Shown: positions 23,582-31,088 of the stretch, piece by piece | How the letters are laid out: every line of letters begins with the position of its first letter | Position numbering within the stretch: position 1 is the stretch's first letter | Assembly: GCA_934216155.1 (NCBI GenBank) | Contig: CAKQBK010000014.1 | Span: 1-35,731, forward strand | Reading direction: 5' to 3' | Source: an uncultured Dialister sp. | GTDB taxonomy: Bacteria; Bacillota; Negativicutes; Veillonellales; Dialisteraceae | Length of the DNA: 35,731 nt | Notes under the pieces: model-generated | What the model was told of the DNA's origin: nothing | The model's input: only the letters and a program-made list of their open reading frames with translations | Databases searched by the model: none | Made by a program: the position numbers and the translations under genes

Positions 23582-23975
23582 TCATTACCCCTCTATATAT
23601 AAAAACGGAAAAATGAGGGAAAAAACGAACATTTCACTGTTAGAAATTCATTAAGCTTTGTTCGAGGCTTGCAGATAGCGGTTAGCCGTTTGCTGCTTAC
23701 AGTCGGCAGCTTTCCGTCATTTTCTGTCAACTGCTAACAGTTAACTGCCAGCTACTTTTTATCCCTCTATCTATATAAACGAAATAGGACCCCGAAAAAA
23801 CAACCTATACAGGTTAGAGTTTCATTAAGCTTTTGCTCGTGGTGTATAGTAAGTGGCTTACGGTTATTGCAATCAACTGCTAACTGCCAACTGCTAACTA
23901 CTCACTTACCCCTCTATCTATATAATCAAAAATTTTCCTGAAAAAACGAACATTTTAAACATTAGAATTTTATCA
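23582..23975. repeat. three diverged tandem units of about 150-175 bp
   Basis: Each unit starts with CCCTCTATCTATATAA (about 23587, 23762, 23909). It continues with a GAAAAAACGAACATT segment and then TTAGAATTTCATTAAGCTTT. The first two units are then separated by AACTGCTAACTGCCAACTGC-type sequence. Every unit contains a TATAA or TATAAT box, but without consensus -35 elements. They sit directly upstream of the restriction-modification operon. The units are not CRISPR repeats: too long, too diverged, no spacers. Confidence 0.6.
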
Positions 23976-23984
23976 TTTTACTTT

Positions 23985-24162
23985 TGTTATTGGTTGTTGG
24001 TTTATGCTCCGAGTTCTTTCGATACAATCTGCACAAATACGTAGTGACATTGGTTTAAGGTTTGGGGGTTAACCGGCAAACCTTAAACCCTAAACCAATG
24101 ACATTTTCATCGTGGCAAGTTGTCATAAAAAGAACTCGGCATGTAAACCAACAACCAACAAC
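23985..24162. repeat. two-layer inverted repeat
   Basis: The inner arms read TTGGTTTAAGGTTTG and CAAACCTTAAACC (about 24053-24105). The outer arms read TTGGTTGTTGGTTTATG...GAGTTCTTT (about 23990-24021) and AAAGAACTCGGCATG...AACCAACAACCAA (about 24129-24158). A unique repeat not shared with other gaps. Confidence 0.7.
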
Positions 24163-24208
24163 TAGCAACCTTTGTCACAACTCCCTATTTTCATCCTCCA
24201 AGCGATCA

Positions 24209-24237
24209 TTGTATTTGGTAACACTTCATAGTACAAT
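24209..24237 (+). promoter_or_regulatory. possible promoter of the restriction-modification operon
   Basis: TTGTAT (24209-24214) and TACAAT (24232-24237) with 17-bp spacing, about 135 bp before the methylase start. Confidence 0.4.
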
Positions 24238-24371
24238 GAATAGAATAATTTCGATCTAAGGTAACCACGTATACTACTGTATAAATGAGCCTCTTCCTCA
24301 GAAAGGAGATCTTAGATGTTTTCCTAGTCACTAGTCACTAAATTCCTATTTTTATAAAAAAGGAGACCACC

Positions 24372-25218
24372 ATGAATCAACCCTCTATTTCCCCGGTGGT
24401 GAAATGGGTCGGTGGCAAGCGGCAGTTGTTGTCTGCTATCTTGCCTTATGTGGAAAAACAGCACATTGCCACATATATCGAACCTTTTATCGGGGGGGGG
24501 AGCGCTCTTATTGGCGCTGCTGCCTGAAAAGGCTATCATCAATGATTACAACCAGGAACTAATCAATGTATACCAAGTCATTCAATCTGACGTGGAATCA
24601 TTGATTGAAACCTTGCAATCCCATGAAGCGAATCATAGCCAGGAGTATTTCTATACCCTTCGCAGTTGGGACAGGGAAGCCAATTTCCAAAGTCTTTCTC
24701 CTGTTGCCAGAGCGGCTCGATTTTTGTATCTGAATAAAACTTGCTATAACGGCCTTTTCCGTGTCAACGCCAAGGGCCAATTTAACGTGCCATTTGGAAA
24801 ATACAAACATCCCAATATCGTCAATGCAGAATCTCTTCGAGCACTGGCAAAGTATTTCCAAGAGAATCGAGTGGACATCTACAACCAGGATTATGCAGCC
24901 ATTCTTACAAAGGCCCAGCGCGGTGATTTCGTATACCTGGATCCGCCCTACATGCCACTGTCTGTTTCTTCTTCCTTTACCAGCTATACCGAGAAAGGTT
25001 TTTCCTATGAAGAGCAAGTGCGCCTTCGCAACGAATGCAACAAGCTCAGAGAAAAGGGAATTTCCTTTATCGAATCCAATTCCGACTGCGAAGCCATTCG
25101 AGAATTATACAAAGACTACACCATCCTGACGGTTCAAGCCTCTAGGAGTATCAATAGCCAGGCTTCGAAGCGAGGAAAAATCAATGAGGTGCTGATTCTT
25201 TCTGGAGTGGAGGTGTAG
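24372..25218 (+). pseudogene. Dam/DpnM-type DNA adenine methyltransferase, frameshifted at a G9 run
   Basis: In the restored reading the protein is about 281 aa and belongs to the D12-class adenine methylases (DpnM, MboI methylase, Dam). VVKWVGGKRQLL begins it, the SAM motif is FIGGG, and the catalytic DPPY is in FVYLDPPYMPLS. It would methylate A in GATC and protect against the DpnII-like nuclease next door. A run of nine G at 24492-24500 falls inside the IGGG codons; eight would keep the frame. As written, translation from the ATG (RBS AAAAAAGGAG) stops at 24525-24527 after 51 codons. Either this is a phase-OFF state of a slipped-strand switch or a sequencing error in the homopolymer. The stop codon lies 3 bp before the nuclease start. 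Confidence 0.85.
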
Positions 25219-25221
25219 GGG

Positions 25222-26112
25222 ATGAAAAGAGATTTTGAAACATGGTTATCCACTTTTCGGGATAGCATTGCCAGTTATGAGTACTATACGGATTTCCATA
25301 AGGTTTATAAAAATGTGGCAGACATTAAAGTGGAGCTGAATATTTTGAATGCTCTCATTGGATCACCACATATTGAAAAAGAATTTGAAGATATCGCTTT
25401 TCGTTATCCAGAAGTACTGAAGTGCATTCCTATTCTTTTAGCTGTACGAAATAGTGAAATCTACGCTATGGATGAAGAAGGGGCTTATCTTTACAACTTT
25501 AAGAAACAAAAATATAGTCTGGAACAATATAAAATGTTCATGCGAAAAACAGGCCTCTTTGAATTGATGGCAGGGCATCATATTCGCAATCTGATGGATT
25601 ATGTGACTGGCGTGGAAACCGGCCTGGATTCCAATGGACGGAAAAATCGGGGCGGTCATTTGATGGAGAACTTGGTGGAGAAATTTATACAAAAAGCTGG
25701 CTTTGAAAAGGAAAAGACCTATTTCAAAGAAATGTATATCCATGAAATTTATAAAAAGTGGGGAATTAATTTATCGGCTATTTCTAACAAAGGGAAAAAA
25801 GAAAAGCGATTTGATTACGTTATCAAGACTGATACTATGCTTTATGTGATTGAGACCAATTTCTACGCTAGCAGTGGTTCCAAATTGGATGCAATAGCAG
25901 GAGACTATAAACTGATGGCACAAGAGGTAGAGGGGATTCCTAATGTAACATTTATCTGGTTTACTGATGGAAAAGGCTGGAAAAAATCCAGAAAAAATTT
26001 GCGAGTAACTTTTGATACCTTGGAGACTATGTATAATATCCAGGATTTAGAAGATGGAATCATTGAAAAAATCACGGGAGCTACGTATGAAGAAAATCCA
26101 ATGGGAGCCTGA
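25222..26112 (+). CDS. type II restriction endonuclease, DpnII/MboI-like (GATC)
   Basis: The 296-aa protein follows DpnII along its whole length as I recall that sequence: an FETWLSTFRDSIASYEYYTDF start, KVYKNVADIKVELNILNALIG, NLMDYVTGVETGLDSNGRKN, then KRFDYVI and LYVIETNFYASSGSKL. The last two are the PD-(D/E)xK-like core (Asp, then E-x-N in place of ExK, as in DpnII). It should cut unmethylated GATC. It is fully open and in an operon between the two methylases. The gene pair order M-R-M2 resembles Dpn/Mbo systems, although gene order differs among them. Confidence 0.9.
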   Translation: MKRDFETWLSTFRDSIASYEYYTDFHKVYKNVADIKVELNILNALIGSPHIEKEFEDIAFRYPEVLKCIPILLAVRNSEIYAMDEEGAYLYNFKKQKYSLEQYKMFMRKTGLFELMAGHHIRNLMDYVTGVETGLDSNGRKNRGGHLMENLVEKFIQKAGFEKEKTYFKEMYIHEIYKKWGINLSAISNKGKKEKRFDYVIKTDTMLYVIETNFYASSGSKLDAIAGDYKLMAQEVEGIPNVTFIWFTDGKGWKKSRKNLRVTFDTLETMYNIQDLEDGIIEKITGATYEENPMGA

Positions 26113-26824
26113 AAATTTTGAATTGGAAATGAATACGGTGTGGGATTTTCCGGACCGCGGTAAATGGGCCACCCATGATGCTAAGTATCGAGGGAACTGG
26201 TCTCCTTATATTCCGCGCAATCTGTTGCTCCGGTATTCTGCAAAAGGCGATTGGGTCCTAGATCAGTTCGCTGGTGGGGGTACCACTTTGGTAGAAGCCA
26301 AACTGTTAGGGAGAAATATTCTTGGTGTGGATGTCAATCCCAAGGCATTGGAACGATGCCAAGAAAAATGTGATTTTCCTTGGGAAGATGGGGGCCTTGT
26401 TAAAATTCGGGAAGGGGATGCTAGGGATTTGTCTTTCATCCCCGATGAATATATGGATTTCGTTTGCACCCATCCGCCTTATGCAGATATCATTCGCTAT
26501 AGTGAAGACATAGAGTCTGATTTATCTCATTGTGGTCACGATGCATTTTTGAAAGAAATGGAAAAAGTAGCTAGTGAAAGTTATCGGGTACTGAAAAAAG
26601 GAAAATTCTGCGCCATTCTGATGGGGGATACCCGGAAGAAAGGTTGCATGATTCCTTTGAGTTTTGAAGTGATGCAAATTTTCCTGAATGCAGGATTTAC
26701 TTTGAAAGAACTGATTGTCAAAACACAACACAACTGCCGTGCTACCGGTTTTTGGAAAACTAACAGCGTAAAATATAATTTCTTACTCATTGCCCACGAG
26801 CATTTATTTGTGTTCAGAAAATAA
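26087..26824 (+). CDS. second DNA methyltransferase of the restriction-modification operon
   Basis: The 245-aa protein has SAM motif LDQFAGGGTTLVEAKLLGRN (about residues 55-75) and a catalytic motif THPPY near 127, in the order motif I then IV. THPPY differs from the DPPY of typical N6-adenine and the SPPY of typical N4-cytosine enzymes. It overlaps the 3' end of the nuclease gene by 26 bp in another frame, with a GGGAGC ribosome site; an ATG 11 codons further upstream is the alternative start. It is not recognisably the DpnA type. It may supply protection while the first methylase is off; the target and base are unknown. Confidence 0.8.
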   Translation: MKKIQWEPENFELEMNTVWDFPDRGKWATHDAKYRGNWSPYIPRNLLLRYSAKGDWVLDQFAGGGTTLVEAKLLGRNILGVDVNPKALERCQEKCDFPWEDGGLVKIREGDARDLSFIPDEYMDFVCTHPPYADIIRYSEDIESDLSHCGHDAFLKEMEKVASESYRVLKKGKFCAILMGDTRKKGCMIPLSFEVMQIFLNAGFTLKELIVKTQHNCRATGFWKTNSVKYNFLLIAHEHLFVFRK

Positions 26825-26829
26825 GTACT

Positions 26830-27130
26830 TGGTGTTTGTGTGAAAGCAAGATTATGGACAAATGAGTTCTTTCCTCAGGAAGGAGCAGGCGAGCTGAGGG
26901 GCCTGGGGATAGGCCGATGAAGAAGAGTTGTTTGTTTAGCCGCCGTTGCAGAACGCCTTAATGGTATGTGTCACAGGTGAATTATTTCGATAGTGCAGAC
27001 TATCCCCTGGGACTGCTCGTTCCACTCGCGTCCTGTCCCCTTCCAAAGGAAGGGGATCTTATACATTTTCCCTAATCCCCTTTTCCCAGTCACGAGTCAC
27101 GAGTCACCAGTCACTAGTCCCCAGTCACCG
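26830..27130. repeat. GC-rich inverted repeat (second copy) and family A
   Basis: TTCCTCAGGAAGGAGCAGG with GGGGATAGGCC on the left mirrors CTATCCCCTGGGACTGC and CCCCTTCCAAAGGAAGGGG on the right; the loop has GATGAAGAAGAGTTG, as at 12445-12620. A right-hand family A arm (CAGTCACGAGTCACGAGTCA) follows. No gene is seen. Confidence 0.7.
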
Positions 27131-27195
27131 ACCATAACCAAATGTGATACAACCAGCTACACCCTATGCCAAACAGGAATACAAAGAAAAAATTC

Positions 27196-27225
27196 TTGAC
27201 GGGAACAGGTTCTATCCTGTATACT
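27196..27225 (+). promoter_or_regulatory. promoter of the second Val T-box transcript
   Basis: TTGACG (27196-27201) and TATACT (27220-27225) with 18-bp spacing and a TG just before the -10. Confidence 0.7.
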
Positions 27226-27231
27226 ACGTTC

Positions 27232-27465
27232 AACTTCAAAACAAGCGATGACTCAGGATTAAGTTTCAGACCAATGTCATAGAGAGCCGGCGTATGGTGA
27301 AAGTCGGTACGGAGGATGAAACGTGTCACCTGACAGCACCGGGTTGAACCAAGTAGGTCCGGCGGAGCTCCCCGTTATAGAGATGAAATGCTAAAAGTTA
27401 TAAATGCAGGGTGGTACAGCGCCAAGGCGCCCTTGTCCGATGGTTCGGTCATGGGCTTTTTTTAT
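27232..27465 (+). promoter_or_regulatory. T-box leader, predicted valine-responsive (livJ-like gene)
   Basis: Stem I starts at AGAGAGCCGGCGTATGG (27281). The specifier is read as GTC at 27325-27327 within ACGTGTCACCTGACAG, the same register as the other leaders. The T-box AGGGTGGTACAGCG is at 27408-27421. The terminator GCCCTTG...CATGGGC with seven T ends near 27463. Valine fits the branched-chain amino-acid binding protein downstream. Confidence 0.85.
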
Positions 27466-27469
27466 TGCC

Positions 27470-27600
27470 TGATACAGGTCACTCAAGTTACTTAGGTAGC
27501 TCAAGTTTCTCAGGCTTCTTGCCTGTGCAGAATGACGCTGTGAGTATCATCTCAAAAATAAACCTGAGTAATTTTAGAATTTTGAGTAACCTATCATAAC
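27470..27600. repeat. family D palindrome between two T-box modules
   Basis: GGTCACTCAAGTTACTTAGG type arms and mirrored AACCTGAGTAATTTTAGAAT units, placed between the first terminator and the second antiterminator. Confidence 0.7.
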
Positions 27601-27683
27601 CTTTAGCATAGAAGTGATAAACCAGAGTGGTACCGCGCAACGCGCCTCTGCACCGATCTTTTTCGGTGCGGAGGCGTTTTTTA
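27600..27683 (+). promoter_or_regulatory. second T-box antiterminator/terminator module without Stem I
   Basis: AGAGTGGTACCGCG at 27624-27637 is followed by a strong terminator, CGCCTCTGCACCGA with TCGGTGCGGAGGCG (27643-27676), and six T. The preceding sequence is family D repeat, so no Stem I is present. The layout equals that at 7655-7745. Confidence 0.8.
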
Positions 27684-27687
27684 TTTC

Positions 27688-27840
27688 ATAATGAGCAATG
27701 AGTAAAGAGTAATGAGTAATTGGGGAAGGGCGCATCAAATGTAATAGCGCCCCCATATTTATTAAAATGTAGCGGTGCTATATGAATTCTGCACCGCTAC
27801 CACAATTACTCATTTCTAATTGCTCATTACTCATTGATTC
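27688..27840. repeat. family B pair
   Basis: AATGAGCAATGAGTAAAGAG arms with a GGGCGCATCAAATGTAATAG hairpin are mirrored by GCGGTGCTATATGAATTCTG and CATTTCTAATTGCTCATTAC. Confidence 0.75.
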
Positions 27841-27855
27841 AAAAGGAGAACAACA

Positions 27856-27972
27856 ATGCTTACCCATATCCATTATCTAATCGGTCATCGAGTCCCTGAG
27901 GTGGGACAATTTTCTTTAAAAGTAAACAATCGGCATATAGACATACAAAACAAACGGCGGATACGATCTTAG
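27856..27972 (+). CDS. small ORF of 38 codons downstream of a Val T-box
   Basis: An AAAAGGAGAACAACA ribosome site of high quality precedes ATG; the product begins MLTHIHYLIGHRVPEVGQFS and ends in a basic KRRIRS. It is the first ORF after the double T-box region and lies 130 bp before the livJ-like gene. The stop codon TAG is supplied by a family A repeat. It may be a small protein, the remnant of a larger gene cut by repeat insertion, or a chance ORF. No family is recognised. Confidence 0.45.
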   Translation: MLTHIHYLIGHRVPEVGQFSLKVNNRHIDIQNKRRIRS

Positions 27973-28070
27973 GGATTAGTAGCTAGGGATTAGGAAAATC
28001 TGCAAATGAAAACTAACGATAGCAGGAACCTGAGAAACTTGAGCAACCTAAGCACCCTGAGCAACCTGTA
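27970..28070. repeat. family A and D fragments
   Basis: TAGGGATTAGTAGCTAGGGA, then D' units (AACCTGAGAAACTTGAGCAA) fill the space before the livJ-like ribosome site. Confidence 0.65.
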
Positions 28071-28104
28071 AGAATATCCGCCTCGTACCTTCAGGAGGCA
28101 AATT

Positions 28105-29262
28105 ATGAATACAAGAAAAATGATCAAAACAATCGGCATGGCAGCACTTATTGGTTCTATGGCATTCGGCATGGCAGGATGCGGCGGGAAGTCTGCATCT
28201 TCCGTATCTTCCGGCGCACCGGGGGCAGCGAAGATTGGTTTCATTGCGGCTCTCTCCGGCGGGGCAGCGGCGTATGGTTTGGGACAGCAGGAAGGTACTA
28301 TGCTGGCTGTAGAAGAAATCAACGCCAAAGGGGATTTCAAAATTGACCTGGAAACCATTGATACCAAAGGGGCCACCCAGCAGGCCATCAGTGCGGCACA
28401 GAAGCTGATCAATAACAAATCATCCCTTGTCATCGGACCGACTTTGTCCGGGGAAATGAAAGCAGCTGGCCCGATTCTTCAGAAAGCCCAGATGCCTACC
28501 TTGGGAACTGCTGTTACCGCCGAAGGAATCACCGATATTGGCGATTATATTTTCCGAAATGCCAGCCCAGAATCGGCCAATATCCCCCAAACGGTCAAGA
28601 AAACCCACAAGCTCTTGGGGTATAAAAATTGTGTCATCTTGTATTCTAATAACAATGAACACCAGGTATCGGCTTACAAAGTATTTGAACGAACCCTGAA
28701 GGAAGAAGGCGTAGATATCCTGGCTACAGAAACGTTTGCCGATGGTGACCATGATTTCGCTGCCCAGGTTACCAAGATTCACGACCTGAAACCCGATTGC
28801 GTTGTTATTGCTGGGTATTACCAGGAAGGGGCCCTGATTCTCCGTAAAATGAGAGAAATGGGTATGAACCAGCCGGTCCTGGGGGATAATGGTTTCGTTT
28901 CCCCTCGCTTGATGGAACAGGCCGGTGCGGCAGCAGACAATGTATATGCGTCCGCTATGTGGTCGGAACATAAAAATAGCGAACGCACCAAAGCTTTCGT
29001 AGAAAATTTCACCAAGAAATACGGTCATGCACCAGACCAGTTCTCCGCTGGTGCCTATGACGGCGTTTATATTGCCATGGAAGCCATGAAGAAAGCAGGC
29101 ACCACCACAGACCATAAGAAAATCAGAGATGCCATGGCAGAAATCAAAGACTTCCACGGTGTATGCGGTGACCTCACATTCGATGCGAAACGTGACCCCG
29201 TAGTGGACCTAGTTCTCCTGAAAGTAGAAAATGGGCAGTTTACGGAGGTAAATACAAAATAA
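28105..29262 (+). CDS. livJ: branched-chain amino-acid ABC transporter substrate-binding lipoprotein
   Basis: The 385-aa periplasmic binding protein of the Leu/Ile/Val (LivJ/BraC, PBP type I) family captures branched-chain amino acids for an ABC importer. A lipoprotein signal ends at Cys26 (FGMAGCGGK). Then KIGFIAALSGGAAAYGLGQQ gives the ligand-binding lobe start, with LVIGPTLSGEMKAAGPI and FSAGAYDGVYIAMEAMKKAG further along. An AGGAGG ribosome site lies 8 bases upstream. The permease and ATPase genes are not next to it, so it may work with components encoded elsewhere. Predicted control by a Val T-box supports the substrate assignment. Confidence 0.9.
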   Translation: MNTRKMIKTIGMAALIGSMAFGMAGCGGKSASSVSSGAPGAAKIGFIAALSGGAAAYGLGQQEGTMLAVEEINAKGDFKIDLETIDTKGATQQAISAAQKLINNKSSLVIGPTLSGEMKAAGPILQKAQMPTLGTAVTAEGITDIGDYIFRNASPESANIPQTVKKTHKLLGYKNCVILYSNNNEHQVSAYKVFERTLKEEGVDILATETFADGDHDFAAQVTKIHDLKPDCVVIAGYYQEGALILRKMREMGMNQPVLGDNGFVSPRLMEQAGAAADNVYASAMWSEHKNSERTKAFVENFTKKYGHAPDQFSAGAYDGVYIAMEAMKKAGTTTDHKKIRDAMAEIKDFHGVCGDLTFDAKRDPVVDLVLLKVENGQFTEVNTK

Positions 29263-29284
29263 TATGCCTGCGTCATTGCAATGG

Positions 29285-29770
29285 TAACGGATAGGAATAA
29301 AGGTTATCTTTTTGTGTTTCCGGTTGAGTCGCCTGTTTTGTGAACCGATTGGTAAAGGTTATTATTCTACTAATTTGGATTGTGTAACAATTTGAGATAC
29401 CGCTAGTATTAAGGTTATAAAAAGGTTAAGCCATACTCGATGCGTAACCTTTTATAACCTTGTGGCTAGCGGTATTTTTCATTGTGACGCAATCGGGAGT
29501 AGCAAAATAATAACCTTTTATCCATCGGATTGCGTGACAAGTGACACAAGAAAAATAACTTTTATCCATTTTCGTTTATTTCCAAAAAGTCAAACACCGC
29601 TAGAGGCAAGGTTATAAAGGGTTATTCATCGAGTATGGTATAACCTTTTATAACCTTGTTACTAGCGGTGTTTTGCTTGGTGAAACAATCAAAGTTGGTA
29701 GAATAAATAACCCTTTATAAAGCGGTATACAGGACAGATGCTATAAGACAAATAAGCAGAATAATACCCC
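29285..29770. repeat. two adjacent nested family C palindromes
   Basis: Each has outer GGTTATTATTCTACT or AATAACTTTTATCC arms, TACCGCTAG or CACCGCTAG arms, and C arms: the first is centred near 29442, the second near 29635. Both are nearly perfect over 80 bp at the core. No gene is seen. Confidence 0.8.
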
Positions 29771-29864
29771 TTTGAAAATCCATATAAATGAAAAGTGACG
29801 AAAAAGAGATTATTGAGCATACCCACGTCCTCGGGTGTTTCTCTCATATGTTATAATAAAATAA

Positions 29865-29938
29865 AAAGATGCGGCGCTATATAAGTTGTGCGTCGCTACC
29901 ACCATTACGCACTTCGCACTACGCATTACGCACTATTT
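29865..29938. repeat. family B' element before the HAD gene
   Basis: A GCGGCGCTATATAAGTTGTGC hairpin half with ACTTCGCACTACGCATTACG arms, right-hand orientation; a TATAAT lies at 29852-29857 without a clear -35. Confidence 0.65.
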
Positions 29939-29965
29939 TTAGAACACTGAAAGGAGCACATACCT

Positions 29966-30781
29966 ATGTCTTCTATCAAAATGATTGCCATTGATTTGGA
30001 TGATACTTTACTTCGAGATGATATTTCTATTTCTGATTACACCAAAGAGACGCTGCAGCAGGCCATGAAACAGGGCGTGAAAATCGTCATCGCTACGGGC
30101 CGTATGTTTCAAGCGGCCCGTCCGTGGGGGAAGGCTATTGGTTTAGGCGATGTGCCTATGATTTGTTATACCGGATCGCTCACTGGCCTTTGCGAAAGTG
30201 GACAACTGATTCGCAATGTGCGGATTGAGAAGGAAACGGCATGGCAGATTTTGCAGACCATCAAGGACCATGGCTGGTATGCCCAGACCTACATCGATGA
30301 TACTCTCTATGTAGATACCAAGAACGACTGGACCAGAAATTATGAAAAACAGTGCGGTGTCACCGCCGAGGCTATCGGGGATGCTTTTTATCATCCAGAA
30401 AAAGGCCCTACCAAGATTCTGGTTTGCGAATATGATATGGAAAAAATGAAACACATCGAAAGTGTACTGAAAGAGACCTATGGTTCCCTGGTGAATCAAG
30501 TGAAGTCCAAGCCATTTTTCTTTGAAATGAATAATAAAGAATGTTCGAAAGGAAAAGCGGTGTTGTCTTTGGCAGAAGAATGGGGCATCCAGGCCGATGA
30601 AATCATGACCTTTGGCAATGGAAATAACGATGTGTCCATGCTCTCTATGACCCCTTGGGGATTTGCCGTAGCCAATGCCACCGCCAGCGCTAAAGAAGCC
30701 GCTGCCCATGAAACGGCATCTAACAACGAAGATGGAGTAGCAAAAGCGGTTTCAACATACGTGCTTAATAGGGAAGCGTAA
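29966..30781 (+). CDS. HAD superfamily phosphatase, Cof/YidA-like (subfamily IIB)
   Basis: The 271-aa cytosolic hydrolase has the nucleophile motif DLDDTLL (residues 9-15), motif II in VIATGR, a C2-type cap in the middle and the acidic motif FGNGNNDVSML near residue 218. The usual substrates of this group are sugar phosphates or flavin and other small phosphoesters; the sequence does not say which. An AAAGGAGC ribosome site is present. It stands alone; a family B hairpin 45 bp after the stop (GCGGCGC...GCGCCGC) may end its transcript. Confidence 0.9.
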   Translation: MSSIKMIAIDLDDTLLRDDISISDYTKETLQQAMKQGVKIVIATGRMFQAARPWGKAIGLGDVPMICYTGSLTGLCESGQLIRNVRIEKETAWQILQTIKDHGWYAQTYIDDTLYVDTKNDWTRNYEKQCGVTAEAIGDAFYHPEKGPTKILVCEYDMEKMKHIESVLKETYGSLVNQVKSKPFFFEMNNKECSKGKAVLSLAEEWGIQADEIMTFGNGNNDVSMLSMTPWGFAVANATASAKEAAAHETASNNEDGVAKAVSTYVLNREA

Positions 30782-30794
30782 CATAACGATTTCA

Positions 30795-31030
30795 GTGAGA
30801 AGTTAGGAATGAGGAGTGGTGGTGGCGGCGCACAACTTATAAAGCGCCGCAATTTTATAAGGAAAAGAGAAAACTAGGAGTGGCCTAGGAAAATGCTGAT
30901 TTCAAATAACGAGTCAATCAGTGTTTCCTTAGGTACAAATCTACTTAATACCAATATAAAAAAGGGGTATTGGGGCGCTTCTAAATATTGTGCGCCCCTT
31001 CCACCACTCCTCATTCCTAACTCCTCACTA
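30795..31030. repeat. compound repeat (B-hairpin-B')
   Basis: GAAGTTAGGAATGAGGAGTG arms and a GGCGGCGCACAAC...GCGCCGC hairpin on the left mirror GGGGCGCTTCTAAATATTG and CACTCCTCATTCCTAACTCC on the right. The centre holds CCTAGGAAAATGCTGATT pairing with AATCAGTGTTTCCTTAGG (about 30887-30934). Confidence 0.75.
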
Positions 31031-31033
31031 AAA

Positions 31034-31064
31034 TTGATAAGAAAAGGAATTAAATAGCTATATA
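31034..31064 (+). promoter_or_regulatory. possible promoter of the rapZ operon
   Basis: TTGATA (31034-31039) and TATATA (31059-31064) with 19-bp spacing; moderate match only. Confidence 0.35.
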
Positions 31065-31088
31065 GGGTAGACGGAAAGAAGGTTAGAG

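Noticed and set aside
24062..24259. 65-aa ORF upstream of the methylase
   Set aside because: It translates the two-layer inverted repeat and has no ribosome site or recognisable product.
24412..24510. Alternative methylase start that would avoid the frameshift
   Set aside because: Translation from this ATG gives residues unrelated to Dam proteins before the frame joins; the conserved VVKWVGGKRQLL lies in the other frame, so the frameshift is real in this sequence.
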